Below are positions 52,839 through 61,591 of a stretch of DNA of 64,000 bases, piece after piece. This DNA comes from Arthrobacter sp. MYb23. GTDB taxonomy: Bacteria > Actinomycetota > Actinomycetes > Actinomycetales > Micrococcaceae. The first letter of the stretch is position 1, and every line of letters begins with the position of its first letter. Both the position numbers and the translations under genes were made by a program. The stretch lies in assembly GCF_002979775.1 (NCBI RefSeq), contig NZ_PCPR01000021.1, positions 35,343 through 99,342 on the forward strand, in the 5' to 3' direction. The notes under the pieces are model-generated. The model did no database searches and was not told the origin of the DNA. It saw only the letters and a list, made by a program, of their open reading frames with translations.

Positions 52839-54644
52839 TTATTGATTCTGAAGCGGCCAGAACACCGGTACCAGCAGAATGGCCACGGCAGCGTAGAGGG
52901 CCATGATCGCCAGCCCGAACTTCCAGTAATCGCCGAATCGGTAGCCTGCCGGCTGCATGATCATCATGTTGGCCGGAGTAGCCACCGGCGTCAGCAACGC
53001 AGCAGAGGATGCCACGGACACGCACATCAGCACGGCGTACGGGTTGATGGATGACTCCTGGGCCACGGAGAGGGCAATGGGGATGATGATCAGCGCCGTG
53101 GCAGTATTGCTGATCAACTGCCCCAGGACGGCGGTAACCACGAACAGTCCAACCAGCAACAACAAGGGGCCGCCGCCGCCCACCACCGACACCATGCCTT
53201 CAGCCAGGATCTCTGCGGTGCCCGTGGCCGTGATGGCTGTGGACAGCGGGATCATTCCTGCCACCAGGATGAGCGTGGTCCACGCCATGGAACGGTGGGC
53301 CTGCTGCATGGTAACCACGCGGAGTACCACCATGGCCAAGGCAGCCAGGAGTGCCGCTACCGGCGCAGGAACCAGGTTGGTGGCCAACAGGACCACCATA
53401 ATTCCGACGACGATCAGCGCAGGTGTGGCGCGGGGCCCCAACGGGACCGTCTGCCTGCGGATGGTGTCCGGCGAGTCCACCAGCAACACGTTGTGATCCA
53501 CAGTGTGCTGGTCCAAAGCAGACCAGGTTCCCTGAAGAAGAAGCCTGTCGCCGGCAGTGATGAGAGTGCGTCCGGACGATTCCGGCTCGCCCGGATGGTG
53601 ATGAGCCAACACCACAAGATCGCCGCTGGCCGTCACCATGCCCGGGTAAGCCTCCGTGCCAACCAGATTCGACCTGGGTGCAACCACAACCTCGGCCACT
53701 CCGTAGTTGCTGCTGATGAGTCCGCACGTAGCATCGTCATCCTGTGTCAAGCCGTGTCGGGATGCCAGAGCGTCAATGGTCTGCTGCCCACCGCGCACCA
53801 CAATCTCATCACCCTGTTCAAACACGGTGTTCCCGGACGGCTTGCCGTCCGAGCCCTGCACGCTGATGAGGTGGAGGTGACCGCCGTCGTGCTCGTCCTG
53901 AAGGCACCCAACAGGCTGGCCCACCAAAGCCGAACCGGCCGGAATGCTGAGCCGGCTCAGCCCATCGCCACCCAGGTAATGGTTCATGAGCGTCTCACTA
54001 TGGGAACCCAGATCCTTCGGGAGTGCCTCCGGGGTCCTGGTGGGCAAAAGCTTCGGCCCCAGCCAAAGGGTCAAGGCGATGGTTCCCAACAACAGCGGAA
54101 GCCCCACCAGCCCAAACTCAAAGAACCCGATCCCGGTACCGGTGGTTTCCAGCGCCGCGTTGAGAATGAGGATATTCACCGGTGAACCGGTCAGGATCAA
54201 CAACGACCCCGCATGTGCGGCGAAGGCCATGGGCATCAGCAGCTCCGAAGGCCGCCGGCCCAGGCGAACCGCCAGCACCACCACCATGGGAAGCAAAGCG
54301 GCAACTGCCCCATTGACGCTGATGAGCGCGGTCAGCAAGGCCGTAAGAACCATCATCAACACCATCAGCCGGGTGCGGCTCGTCCCCGAAAACCTGATCA
54401 GCAGACTTCCCAGCCACGTAGTAACGCCCGCGGCATCAATGGCCTCTGCCACCACGAACAGCGCAGCGATCAACACCAGGGTCCCGGATCCGAAACCGGC
54501 GAACGTATCGTCCAACCCCACAATGCCGGTGCCATACAAGGCCAAGGCCGCTCCGAGTGCCACCACTTCCACTGGCAGGCGGTTCCACACGAACGCAGCA
54601 ATCACCACGACGAGCACCAGCAACGTGACGGTGACGTCTGTCAT
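52839..54644 (-). CDS. SLC13-type permease with two RCK_C (TrkA-C) domains
   Basis: A 601-residue transporter: an N-terminal membrane block (1-200) with AALLPMVVVLAVRLG and SPVNILILNAAL, two RCK_C regulatory domains (about 220-300 and 310-385, for example GNTVFEQGDEIVVRGG and RTLITAGDRLLLQG) and a second membrane block with the matching ISNTATALIIIPIAL and TPVATPANMMIM. SLC13/DASS-type proteins with RCK_C domains take up sulfate, dicarboxylates or other anions. ATG 54644 (AAGG upstream) is preferred over TTG 54659. Confidence 0.85.
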   Translation of the reverse strand: MTDVTVTLLVLVVVIAAFVWNRLPVEVVALGAALALYGTGIVGLDDTFAGFGSGTLVLIAALFVVAEAIDAAGVTTWLGSLLIRFSGTSRTRLMVLMMVLTALLTALISVNGAVAALLPMVVVLAVRLGRRPSELLMPMAFAAHAGSLLILTGSPVNILILNAALETTGTGIGFFEFGLVGLPLLLGTIALTLWLGPKLLPTRTPEALPKDLGSHSETLMNHYLGGDGLSRLSIPAGSALVGQPVGCLQDEHDGGHLHLISVQGSDGKPSGNTVFEQGDEIVVRGGQQTIDALASRHGLTQDDDATCGLISSNYGVAEVVVAPRSNLVGTEAYPGMVTASGDLVVLAHHHPGEPESSGRTLITAGDRLLLQGTWSALDQHTVDHNVLLVDSPDTIRRQTVPLGPRATPALIVVGIMVVLLATNLVPAPVAALLAALAMVVLRVVTMQQAHRSMAWTTLILVAGMIPLSTAITATGTAEILAEGMVSVVGGGGPLLLLVGLFVVTAVLGQLISNTATALIIIPIALSVAQESSINPYAVLMCVSVASSAALLTPVATPANMMIMQPAGYRFGDYWKFGLAIMALYAAVAILLVPVFWPLQNQ

Positions 54645-54759
54645 GAGTGCCTTCGGCAACCCGCAGGATATTTTGCCAGCATTCTTTCAGACTAGATCCG
54701 GGTTCCCGCCGCAGGGTCACCCCATTTAGGTGAGTGATGGGCGTTTTCCGAGGTCACGC

Positions 54760-57420
54760 CTAGGGTAGATACCCGGTCTTATAGGCCGCTGCCACCGCAT
54801 CGTGCCGTGAACCGGCCCCCAGCTTCGAATAGATAATGCGAATGTGCGTCTTCACCGTGTTCACGGACAAATGGAGTTCCGCTGCCATCTGTTCCTGCGA
54901 CAAATGCGACGGAAGAAGAGTCAGGACCTCACGCTCCCTGGGAGTCAACGACTGCGCTCGCCGGGCGTCGCTGGGAGGCCTTAAAGCAAACAGTCGCTGG
55001 GCAAGTGCTTCCCGTGGTCCGTAGGCGCCCACCCTTTCCATCAGAAGATCGATCACTTCCGGGGGAGCGATTGCCAGAGGGCGGAGCACGTCCAGCTCGT
55101 CGGCCGTATGGAGGGCTTCTTCCAGGATTTTGCCGGCCAGCGTCCGTCGTCCCGTCCGGATGGCCATGGAACATTCCAGGACGTTCACGTGGAGCCGGGT
55201 CCACTCCAGCACCGGCTTCACTGCGCCGGTGTGCAGCGGCCGGAGGCGGTCAGTGGCGGCGTCGAAACGGCTGATCCCGGCCGGCCCTTGGGCGCGCAGG
55301 AGGCACAGCTCACCTGTTCCCGGGAGACGTTCCTCAGCCCATTCCAGAACTTCGCGGGCATGATCAGCATGGCCCAACCCCAGGGCAGCTGTGTGCTCAA
55401 TGACCGCGATGCATGCGCCCAGAGGGTGGGCAAACACGTGATCCCCGCTGATGTGCAGCCTGGCTTGCCGCAGGCCTTCGAGGGCATTGCGCCTATCCCC
55501 GGAATCCAAGTGCGCTGTTTCTGTGATTATTTCCAAGGTGGCTCGCATGGCAGCCCCGACTCCCTTGGAGGAAGACCCGAGTTGTCCGAGGTCCGAAAGA
55601 CCTGCCGCAGCGCATTGCAGGGCCTCGGTCGGGTCAGCGCGGAGAAGTGCAGCCGAGGCATGCATCAACGCTCCGACGGACCTGCCGGCACCGGCCGTCC
55701 ACATTTGTGCTGGAAGCTTTTCCTCAGCGAGGCCCAGAAATTCACAGGAACGGCGGAGATGGCCCTGCATCGAGTAAATGGCGGCGAGTTTGAGGTAGAC
55801 CTTGCCGGCCAAGTAGGCGTTGCCTGCCTCCGTGGCTTCGATCAGGGCCGCGGAAGCTTCGTTCTCCGCGGTTCCGTACCTCCCTGCCACCAATGCGGCG
55901 GTGACCGCAACCATCCGCGCCTCGATCCGGACATCGCTTTGCCTCGATAACCGGAGCGCGGCGTGGTCCACGGTGGCCTGTGGGTCCTGGCCCTGCCACC
56001 CATCGCTGAACCAGGAAAGGCGTGCTGTCGCCAACGCCTGCAACTCGCGGAGCTCGGGAGGTGCATCATAAGCCCGGCTTCGGTTGGCCGCCGCCATATA
56101 GCGGGTAGCGGTAGTGGGCTGACGACTTTCCAGGTGCGCCAGCGCGGCAACCACGCAGAGCTTGGGGCTCACAGCGAAGAGCGCGTCGGGCAAAGCCGCG
56201 ATCGCACGGCGGACCTGCATGACTTCACCTGATCCCAAGAGCGCGGCGCCGTGTCGTTCAAGGATGCCACCGATCAGATCGTTGTCCGCGGAGTCCCTCG
56301 CGTGCCTGAGGGCCGCAACAGGCTCGCCGGCGTGCTCATGCCACTGCGCAGCAATCCGACTGAAGCGGCGAAGCTCGTCCGGCTGCTTCCGGGCCAATCC
56401 GGCCCTGAAGTACGCACGGATCAAGGGGTGGGCCAGGAACACCTTCCGCCCGCTGCCTGCCGACTCCACGATTCCCCGGTCATCGGCCAAGCTGGAGAGC
56501 ACGCTTCCGGCGCTCCTGTTGCCTGCAAGGGTGTTGGCCTGTGCGGCGACCACCACGCGGCACACGCTGGTGCTGGAAAGCACATGCCGTTCTTCACAGG
56601 AAAGAGCCCGGAAGATCTGGTGGTCCAGGTAGTCGGAGAGTTGCCGGTTGTTCGCGGCGAGGTCTCCCAAAGGGGCGTCGGGATTGGCGGCTTCGCGCAG
56701 GTAACGCAAGGCCAGGACTACACAAGCTGGCCAGCCGGCGGTCTGCCTGAAAAGCTCACGCAGCTGATGCATCCCCATGAGGGTGGTTGTCTTTGCGGCC
56801 AGAACGTTGATGTCGTCCAGGGTGAAGGCGAGGTCTTTGGTACCCAACTCCACCACGCGTCCGCTCAAACGGGCAGGTCCCGGATCAACGGTGGAACTGT
56901 CCCGGTAAGCCAACGCCAGTTGAAGATGCAGGCCTGCTTGGTTGAGCAGGGCGGGAATCCAGTAATCGCGTTCATCCGGAGCGAAGCCGTCCACTCCATC
57001 GATCACCAGGCGAATTGTGGAGCCGGATGCAGCCAGTGTTTGGGTGAGCTCTCCCAGAACATCCGCAGCACTATCTTCGGCTCCCGAAAATAGCCGCAGA
57101 GTACCCGGCGGAATGGCAGGGCATCGCCGGAGTGCCTGCAATATGGCGGGCCACAGCGCTTCCCGGTTGTGTTGGTCGGGGCTGAGCCACGCGACGTTGT
57201 GAGCCTGGCCTTCCAGCCACTGGGTCAGGAGCACTGTTTTTCCGAACCCGGCGGGGGCACAGATCAGGACGGTGTCGGCCGTGCAGTCAAGCTTGGCCAC
57301 TTGTCGGGAGCGAGCCAGCATGGCCAAAGGCGGCCGGGGGACCGGAGTTGGCTTCAGGCTCAAGAGGTCCGGGCGGGTACCACCTTGGTCGTCCACACCT
57401 TCAGTGTAGGGGCGGGGCAT
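54760..57420 (-). CDS. large LuxR-family (LAL/MalT-like) ATP-binding regulator
   Basis: 886 residues: a STAND-type ATPase domain with Walker A APAGFGKT (about 55-62) and the Walker B-like LVIDGVDGF, a long helical (TPR-like) middle region of roughly 500 residues, and a C-terminal LuxR helix-turn-helix (LTPREREVLTLLPSHLSQEQ.. and LHLSVNTVKTHIRIIYSKLG). Such regulators bind a small ligand, hydrolyse ATP and activate transcription. The target and ligand are unknown. It is divergent from the DedA-family gene (57525) and is the largest regulator in the window. Confidence 0.85.
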   Translation of the reverse strand: MPRPYTEGVDDQGGTRPDLLSLKPTPVPRPPLAMLARSRQVAKLDCTADTVLICAPAGFGKTVLLTQWLEGQAHNVAWLSPDQHNREALWPAILQALRRCPAIPPGTLRLFSGAEDSAADVLGELTQTLAASGSTIRLVIDGVDGFAPDERDYWIPALLNQAGLHLQLALAYRDSSTVDPGPARLSGRVVELGTKDLAFTLDDINVLAAKTTTLMGMHQLRELFRQTAGWPACVVLALRYLREAANPDAPLGDLAANNRQLSDYLDHQIFRALSCEERHVLSSTSVCRVVVAAQANTLAGNRSAGSVLSSLADDRGIVESAGSGRKVFLAHPLIRAYFRAGLARKQPDELRRFSRIAAQWHEHAGEPVAALRHARDSADNDLIGGILERHGAALLGSGEVMQVRRAIAALPDALFAVSPKLCVVAALAHLESRQPTTATRYMAAANRSRAYDAPPELRELQALATARLSWFSDGWQGQDPQATVDHAALRLSRQSDVRIEARMVAVTAALVAGRYGTAENEASAALIEATEAGNAYLAGKVYLKLAAIYSMQGHLRRSCEFLGLAEEKLPAQMWTAGAGRSVGALMHASAALLRADPTEALQCAAAGLSDLGQLGSSSKGVGAAMRATLEIITETAHLDSGDRRNALEGLRQARLHISGDHVFAHPLGACIAVIEHTAALGLGHADHAREVLEWAEERLPGTGELCLLRAQGPAGISRFDAATDRLRPLHTGAVKPVLEWTRLHVNVLECSMAIRTGRRTLAGKILEEALHTADELDVLRPLAIAPPEVIDLLMERVGAYGPREALAQRLFALRPPSDARRAQSLTPREREVLTLLPSHLSQEQMAAELHLSVNTVKTHIRIIYSKLGAGSRHDAVAAAYKTGYLP

Positions 57421-57524
57421 CGAGGATTCACCCGGTAAAGGCGATCCGCGTGGCGGCGGTAGGACGTAAGGATGAACTTGGCGGCCGTGAGACGCTTGGA
57501 CGAGGCCCGGAGAGGGGTTTCACC

Positions 57525-58121
57525 ATGCAGGCTTTTAAGGACATCATGAGTGCCGCGGACTCCGGATGGGTCTACCCACTCGGGGCGATATTTGTGGCGT
57601 TCTCGGCGATTCTCCCGCCAATTCCCACAACGTCCTTGTTTGTGGCATTGGGCGCGCTCTCAGCCACGGACAACCTTCCCAACGGGTTCCTGTTGGTGGC
57701 AGCCATGCTTGCCGGTGCCGTGGCCGGTGACTTGGGCGCCTACGAATTAGTACGCCGCAGGGATATGGCCAACTGGAAGATACTCCAGGGCCCCCGAACC
57801 CAGAAAGCCCTGCACGCTTCCCGGGAGCGGTTGGCCAAGCACGCAGCCTCGTGGGTCCTGACGTCCAGGTTCGTTCCTTTGGGGCGTTTGACCATGAATG
57901 TGGCCAGTGCCATCACCCCGGTTCCGCGTGGCAGGTTCATCCTGTATTCAGTGGCTGCGGGCATCCTGTGGTCCGCCTACTCCGTGGGCATTGGTGCCCT
58001 CTCCGGGCTTCTGCCGGGGCTCTCCACTGAGTTCGCAGTTGTCATTGCCATTGCATTCTCATTGCTGCTGGGGCGGGGAATCAGCGCCGGAGTCACCTGG
58101 TATCTGCAGCTGGATGACTGA
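57525..58121 (+). CDS. DedA-family membrane protein
   Basis: A 198-residue membrane protein of the DedA/SNARE-associated family. The re-entrant regions are seen in AILPPIPTTSLFVALGAL and the conserved SRFVPLGRLTMNVASAITPVPRGRF with its essential arginines. DedA proteins include lipid-carrier flippases (undecaprenyl phosphate, phosphatidylethanolamine). GAGAGGGG precedes ATG 57525; the longer open frame from 57348 crosses the divergent gene and is rejected. A 19-bp tandem repeat follows the stop. Confidence 0.85.
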   Translation: MQAFKDIMSAADSGWVYPLGAIFVAFSAILPPIPTTSLFVALGALSATDNLPNGFLLVAAMLAGAVAGDLGAYELVRRRDMANWKILQGPRTQKALHASRERLAKHAASWVLTSRFVPLGRLTMNVASAITPVPRGRFILYSVAAGILWSAYSVGIGALSGLLPGLSTEFAVVIAIAFSLLLGRGISAGVTWYLQLDD

Positions 58122-58143
58122 CTTAACCCGGCTGGGCTATGTT

Positions 58144-58236
58144 GACCAGCTGCGCTGACTTGACCCGGCTGCGATGTGTTTGACCAGCTGCGCTGTGTTT
58201 GACCAGCTGCGATGTGTTTGACCAGCTGCGCTACGG
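58144..58236. repeat. 19-bp tandem repeat between dedA-like and cls genes
   Basis: About five units of GACCAGCTGCGCTGTGTTT. The units at 58182-58200 and 58201-58219 are nearly identical; those at 58144, 58162 and 58220 are degenerate by length or end. A possible sixth, weaker copy precedes them. Each contains CAGCTG. It lies between the convergent ends of the DedA and cardiolipin synthase genes. Confidence 0.85.
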
Positions 58237-58254
58237 CGACAGCCGCAGATACTG

Positions 58255-58290
58255 CGCGCGTAATTAACTACTCGCGCGTAATTAACTACT
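58255..58290. repeat. 18-bp tandem duplication at the end of cls
   Basis: CGCGCGTAATTAACTACT occurs twice in a row (58255-58272 and 58273-58290). The second copy includes the cls stop codon (58286-58288, minus strand). The AT-rich TAATTA core is unusual here. Confidence 0.85.
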
Positions 58291-59773
58291 GGAGCGAGGA
58301 CGTCAGCCGCGCCAGGTTGTCCAAGGCTACGTGGCCCACTGGCCGCCGAAGCCAATCTTCCAGCAGCAGTTCGGTGCTGGCAGCGCGGTAGCTGTCCTCG
58401 ACAGCGCGCATTTGGTCCACTATTGAGCGCCCGTGGACCAGTACGGAGACTTCCATATTGAGGCTGAAGGACCGGACATCCATGTTGCTTGAGCCGATCA
58501 CAGCGACGTCGTAGTCCACCGTAAAATGCTTGGCGTGCAGGACTTGCGGGGCCTTGTACAAGTAGATCCGGACGCCGGCCCGCAGCAACACCTCGTAGTA
58601 GGAACGTTGCGCGTGGTAGACCATGGCTTGGTCGCCCACTTCGGAAACGAAGAGCTCCACACTGAGGCCGCGGGAGGCCGCGGTGATGATGGCCAACTGG
58701 ATGGCCTCGTCCGGGACGAAGTAGGGGCTGGTGATGCTGACGCGGTGCTCGGCCTTGTAGATCAGCGTGGTGTAGAGCTTGAGATTGTTGTCATTGTCGA
58801 AACTGGGCCCGCTGGGAAGGACTTGGGCGTCGATGAGCTCCGGCGCGGAACCAAGAACCACAGGGGACGTGTCCAACGGCAGCAGAGTCTCGGATTCGCT
58901 GTACCAATCAGTGACGAACACTGCGTCCAGCTCCCGAACCACCGGACCTTCCAGCCGGACCATTAGCTCGTGCCATTGGAGGCCCCGCTTGATGTTGCTT
59001 TTCTTGTTGTAGGACGCATCAATGAGGTTTTGCGATCCCGTGTAACCCACCTTCCCGTCCACCACCATCAGCTTGCGGTGATTGCGCAGGTCCGGGCGCT
59101 GCCATTGTCCTTTGAAGGGACGCAAAGGGAGCATGGCATGCCATTGAGCGCCCATTCCGTCAAAGGACCGCAGCATGTCCTTGTACGTGGGATCGCGGAC
59201 CGCCGCCAAATGATCGAAGAGGACCCTTACCGCCACACCACGCCTGCAAGCCCTGGCCATGGCATCAAAGAACGGCTCCGTGGTGGGGTCCAGCGCCAGA
59301 ATATAGAACTCCACATGGACATACTCCGTGGCGGTATCGATGTCCGCGATCATGCGATCGAAGCAACCCTTGTAGTCCTCCAACAACTCGGCCCGGTTGC
59401 CGCCCACCATGGGCAGCGCGCCGAGCCTGAGGTTGAGTTCGACGGCGGAGCGCAGCCAGGTGGGCCAGTCCTCACTGTGGCTCACTGTTGAGAGGCCAGG
59501 TGTCCGTGCCAGCATGAGCTCGTTGACAGCGCGCTGCTTCTCCCGCCGGGCCTTGGGAAGTTTGCCGCGGCCCACCAGCAGGAAAGCCACCATTCCCAGG
59601 TAAGGGATGAAGATGATCGCCAACACCCAGGCAATGGCAGAGGACGGCCGCCTGTTGGCTGAGACCATCACCGCGGCGATTGAACCGAGCACGATGTGGA
59701 GCGCCAACAAGATCAAGGCGACAGCATCGGCGTCGTGCAGTAGCTCTTGGAAACTACGCAGTACTTCTTGCAT
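58286..59773 (-). CDS. cls: cardiolipin synthase
   Basis: A membrane phospholipase-D-family enzyme that joins two phosphatidylglycerol molecules into cardiolipin. The 495 residues include two N-terminal helices and two HKD catalytic motifs: HRKLMVVDGKVGYTGSQN (about 230-247) and HAKHFTVDYDVAVIGSSNMD in the C-half. It is the last gene of a minus-strand operon (SHOCT protein, AI-2E-type transporter, cls), starting 6 bases after the preceding stop. Confidence 0.92.
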   Translation of the reverse strand: MQEVLRSFQELLHDADAVALILLALHIVLGSIAAVMVSANRRPSSAIAWVLAIIFIPYLGMVAFLLVGRGKLPKARREKQRAVNELMLARTPGLSTVSHSEDWPTWLRSAVELNLRLGALPMVGGNRAELLEDYKGCFDRMIADIDTATEYVHVEFYILALDPTTEPFFDAMARACRRGVAVRVLFDHLAAVRDPTYKDMLRSFDGMGAQWHAMLPLRPFKGQWQRPDLRNHRKLMVVDGKVGYTGSQNLIDASYNKKSNIKRGLQWHELMVRLEGPVVRELDAVFVTDWYSESETLLPLDTSPVVLGSAPELIDAQVLPSGPSFDNDNNLKLYTTLIYKAEHRVSITSPYFVPDEAIQLAIITAASRGLSVELFVSEVGDQAMVYHAQRSYYEVLLRAGVRIYLYKAPQVLHAKHFTVDYDVAVIGSSNMDVRSFSLNMEVSVLVHGRSIVDQMRAVEDSYRAASTELLLEDWLRRPVGHVALDNLARLTSSLQ

Positions 59774-59779
59774 GCCGCG

Positions 59780-60844
59780 CTACTTGGCGTTCTGCTGCGG
59801 TATGACCACTTTTTTGATGATCAGCAGAATCGATGCTGTGGTGGGGCACGCTATCAGCGCCCCCAGCAGCCCCAAGAGCGTGCCGCCCACCATGGCCCCT
59901 ATAAGGACCAGGGAGCCGGGGATGCTGATCGCTTTTCCCACCACCCGGGGAGTCAGAATGTAGGCCTCCACCTGCATGTAGACCAGCATCACGAGGAAAA
60001 CCACCAGAGCTGTTGCCGGAGAGGTAAAAAGCGAAACGACCGTGATGATTGCGGTGCTGATCGCGCTGCCCACCAAAGGTATGAGGGTGATGGGAAATGC
60101 CAGCACCGCAAGGACTGCCGCGTACCTGACCCCGGCCACGGAGAGGACAATAAAGGTGAAAACAGCGTTGAGCAGGGCAAGAATTGACATGCCGCTCAAG
60201 TATTTGCCAACTGACGCAATAATTGTTTCAGAGATGTCCGCGAATGATTCCCGGCGGGAAGCCGGAACCAGTGCATAAAGGCTCGATTTCATAACCTCAT
60301 GGCCGGCCACAAAGTAGAGCGTCAGGACTACTACGAACACCACGGCAAAGGCACCATTGACTACGTTGTAGCCCACCTGCACCGCGCCGCCACCAATAGC
60401 AAGCCACACATTCGGATCCGCCGCCGAGGTTTCCAGCCAGTCCAGCAGCGGGGTCAACGCGCCACCCAGCGAACCGTTGAAATCGCGGAACCATTCCTGG
60501 TCTCCCACCGCGTCGAAGCTGGAGGGAAGAACCCGCACAAGCGCGGCGCCCTCCTCCACCAGGATGGGAACAATGAAGCGGATCAGCACCACAACCACCA
60601 CCAAAAATCCCACCGCTACGACTAGAACTGCGCCGCCGCGGGAAAGTTTCCAGCGTTCCAGCCAACGAACCAGGGGATAGAGCCCCAGCGAGATGAACAG
60701 CGCGGCAAAGATCAAGGTCAGCGAATACCGCAGCGTGATGACTGCGGAGCCCAAAGCCAGGGCAACCAATACACCGAGCGCCGCGATAAGCCCGAATCTG
60801 AACGGCCCGCCTTCCAGGAGCGGGAATGCCTTCAATCGCCTCAT
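59780..60844 (-). CDS. AI-2E-family transporter
   Basis: A 354-residue membrane protein with about eight helices and the family pattern of an extended N-terminal pair, a soluble segment (about 115-165) and a helical C-terminal block containing ALLNAVFTFIVLSVAGVRYA and PLVGSAISTAIITVVSLF. The family is named after autoinducer-2 export, but most members move other substrates (some are Na+/H+ antiporters). It lies between the SHOCT protein and cls genes. Confidence 0.82.
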   Translation of the reverse strand: MRRLKAFPLLEGGPFRFGLIAALGVLVALALGSAVITLRYSLTLIFAALFISLGLYPLVRWLERWKLSRGGAVLVVAVGFLVVVVVLIRFIVPILVEEGAALVRVLPSSFDAVGDQEWFRDFNGSLGGALTPLLDWLETSAADPNVWLAIGGGAVQVGYNVVNGAFAVVFVVVLTLYFVAGHEVMKSSLYALVPASRRESFADISETIIASVGKYLSGMSILALLNAVFTFIVLSVAGVRYAAVLAVLAFPITLIPLVGSAISTAIITVVSLFTSPATALVVFLVMLVYMQVEAYILTPRVVGKAISIPGSLVLIGAMVGGTLLGLLGALIACPTTASILLIIKKVVIPQQNAK

Positions 60845-60888
60845 GCGGTCCCTTTCGGCGGTACGTGAACGGAGGACCGTAGCCCGGA

Positions 60889-61266
60889 TCAGGCCAAAGC
60901 GATCTCCTTGAGGCGAGCGTACTCGGCTTCGTTAATATCTCCAGCAGCAAGCAGCGCTTTTGCAGCTTCGATTTGCTGAGTGGGTGTTTGGGCCCCGGCA
61001 ACTTCGCGGATGTAGTTCTCAGCCTCCTCCACCGATTCCCGGACCCGAATCTCGCCACGCAGAGCCATGCCTTTTCCGCGCATGATGACGTAGATCAATG
61101 CAGAGATAAAGGGAGCCACGAAAAGGCATAGGATCCACAAAGCTTTAATGCCACCGCTCAGGGCTTTATCGCGGAGAAGATCGGAAATGATCTGAAAGAG
61201 GAGGATCAAATAGGCAATAAAGAAAAATGCGACAATGATGCTCCACAACGATTCCAAAAAGCTCAT
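60889..61266 (-). CDS. small membrane protein with PLDc_N and SHOCT domains
   Basis: 125 residues. Two helices with a PLDc_N-like pattern (IIVAFFFIAYLILLFQIISDLLRD and IKALWILCLFVAPFISALIYVIMRGKG) are followed by a SHOCT domain (QIEAAKALLAAGDINEAEYARLKEIALA). ATG 61266 has GGGAAAG upstream and begins at the first helix; the reading to 61359 is the promoter region. It is first in the operon with the AI-2E transporter and cls, and its PLDc_N part resembles the N-terminus of cardiolipin synthases. Confidence 0.8.
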   Translation of the reverse strand: MSFLESLWSIIVAFFFIAYLILLFQIISDLLRDKALSGGIKALWILCLFVAPFISALIYVIMRGKGMALRGEIRVRESVEEAENYIREVAGAQTPTQQIEAAKALLAAGDINEAEYARLKEIALA

Positions 61267-61591
61267 GGCGTCTTTCCCATCGTTCGTTCGGCCCCGGGCT
61301 GGACCGCCGTCATCCGAAAATGCTTCATCCCACAAGGGAACCGCTCCCCGGCAGGCCACAACACCATTCTCGATTCGCCCGCCCCCAAGTGCGCGTGCCT
61401 TCAGGGGTTCGGTGACGATTGGACAGAAAGATCACCCACTAAGGGTGAGCGTGCGTGGTTGGGGCCTGACGACGGGTGTGGCGTGCCCACTCGTCGGTCA
61501 CAAATCCCCCGCAGCACCGCGGCTGAGGTCCGCATCCGGAGGTCAGTTAAGCTGCTCAGAGCCACGCCACTCCGCACGCATAGGGCCACCA
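61267..61591. other. 325-base divergent promoter region
   Basis: Lies between the divergent SHOCT gene (61266) and the unknown membrane protein gene (61592). It holds a short hairpin (TCACCC 61432-61437 / GGGTGA 61443-61448) and no recognised coding sequence; open frames that continue into it from both sides have no convincing ribosome sites. Confidence 0.5.

Noticed and set aside
58144..58290. CRISPR-like or phage attachment-site repeats
   Set aside because: Units are contiguous with no spacers, and there is no integrase, tRNA gene or phage gene nearby.
61235..61591. N-terminal extension of the duplicated membrane protein
   Set aside because: It overlaps the start of the divergent SHOCT gene and its promoter; the composition is unlike a protein and there is no ribosome site.
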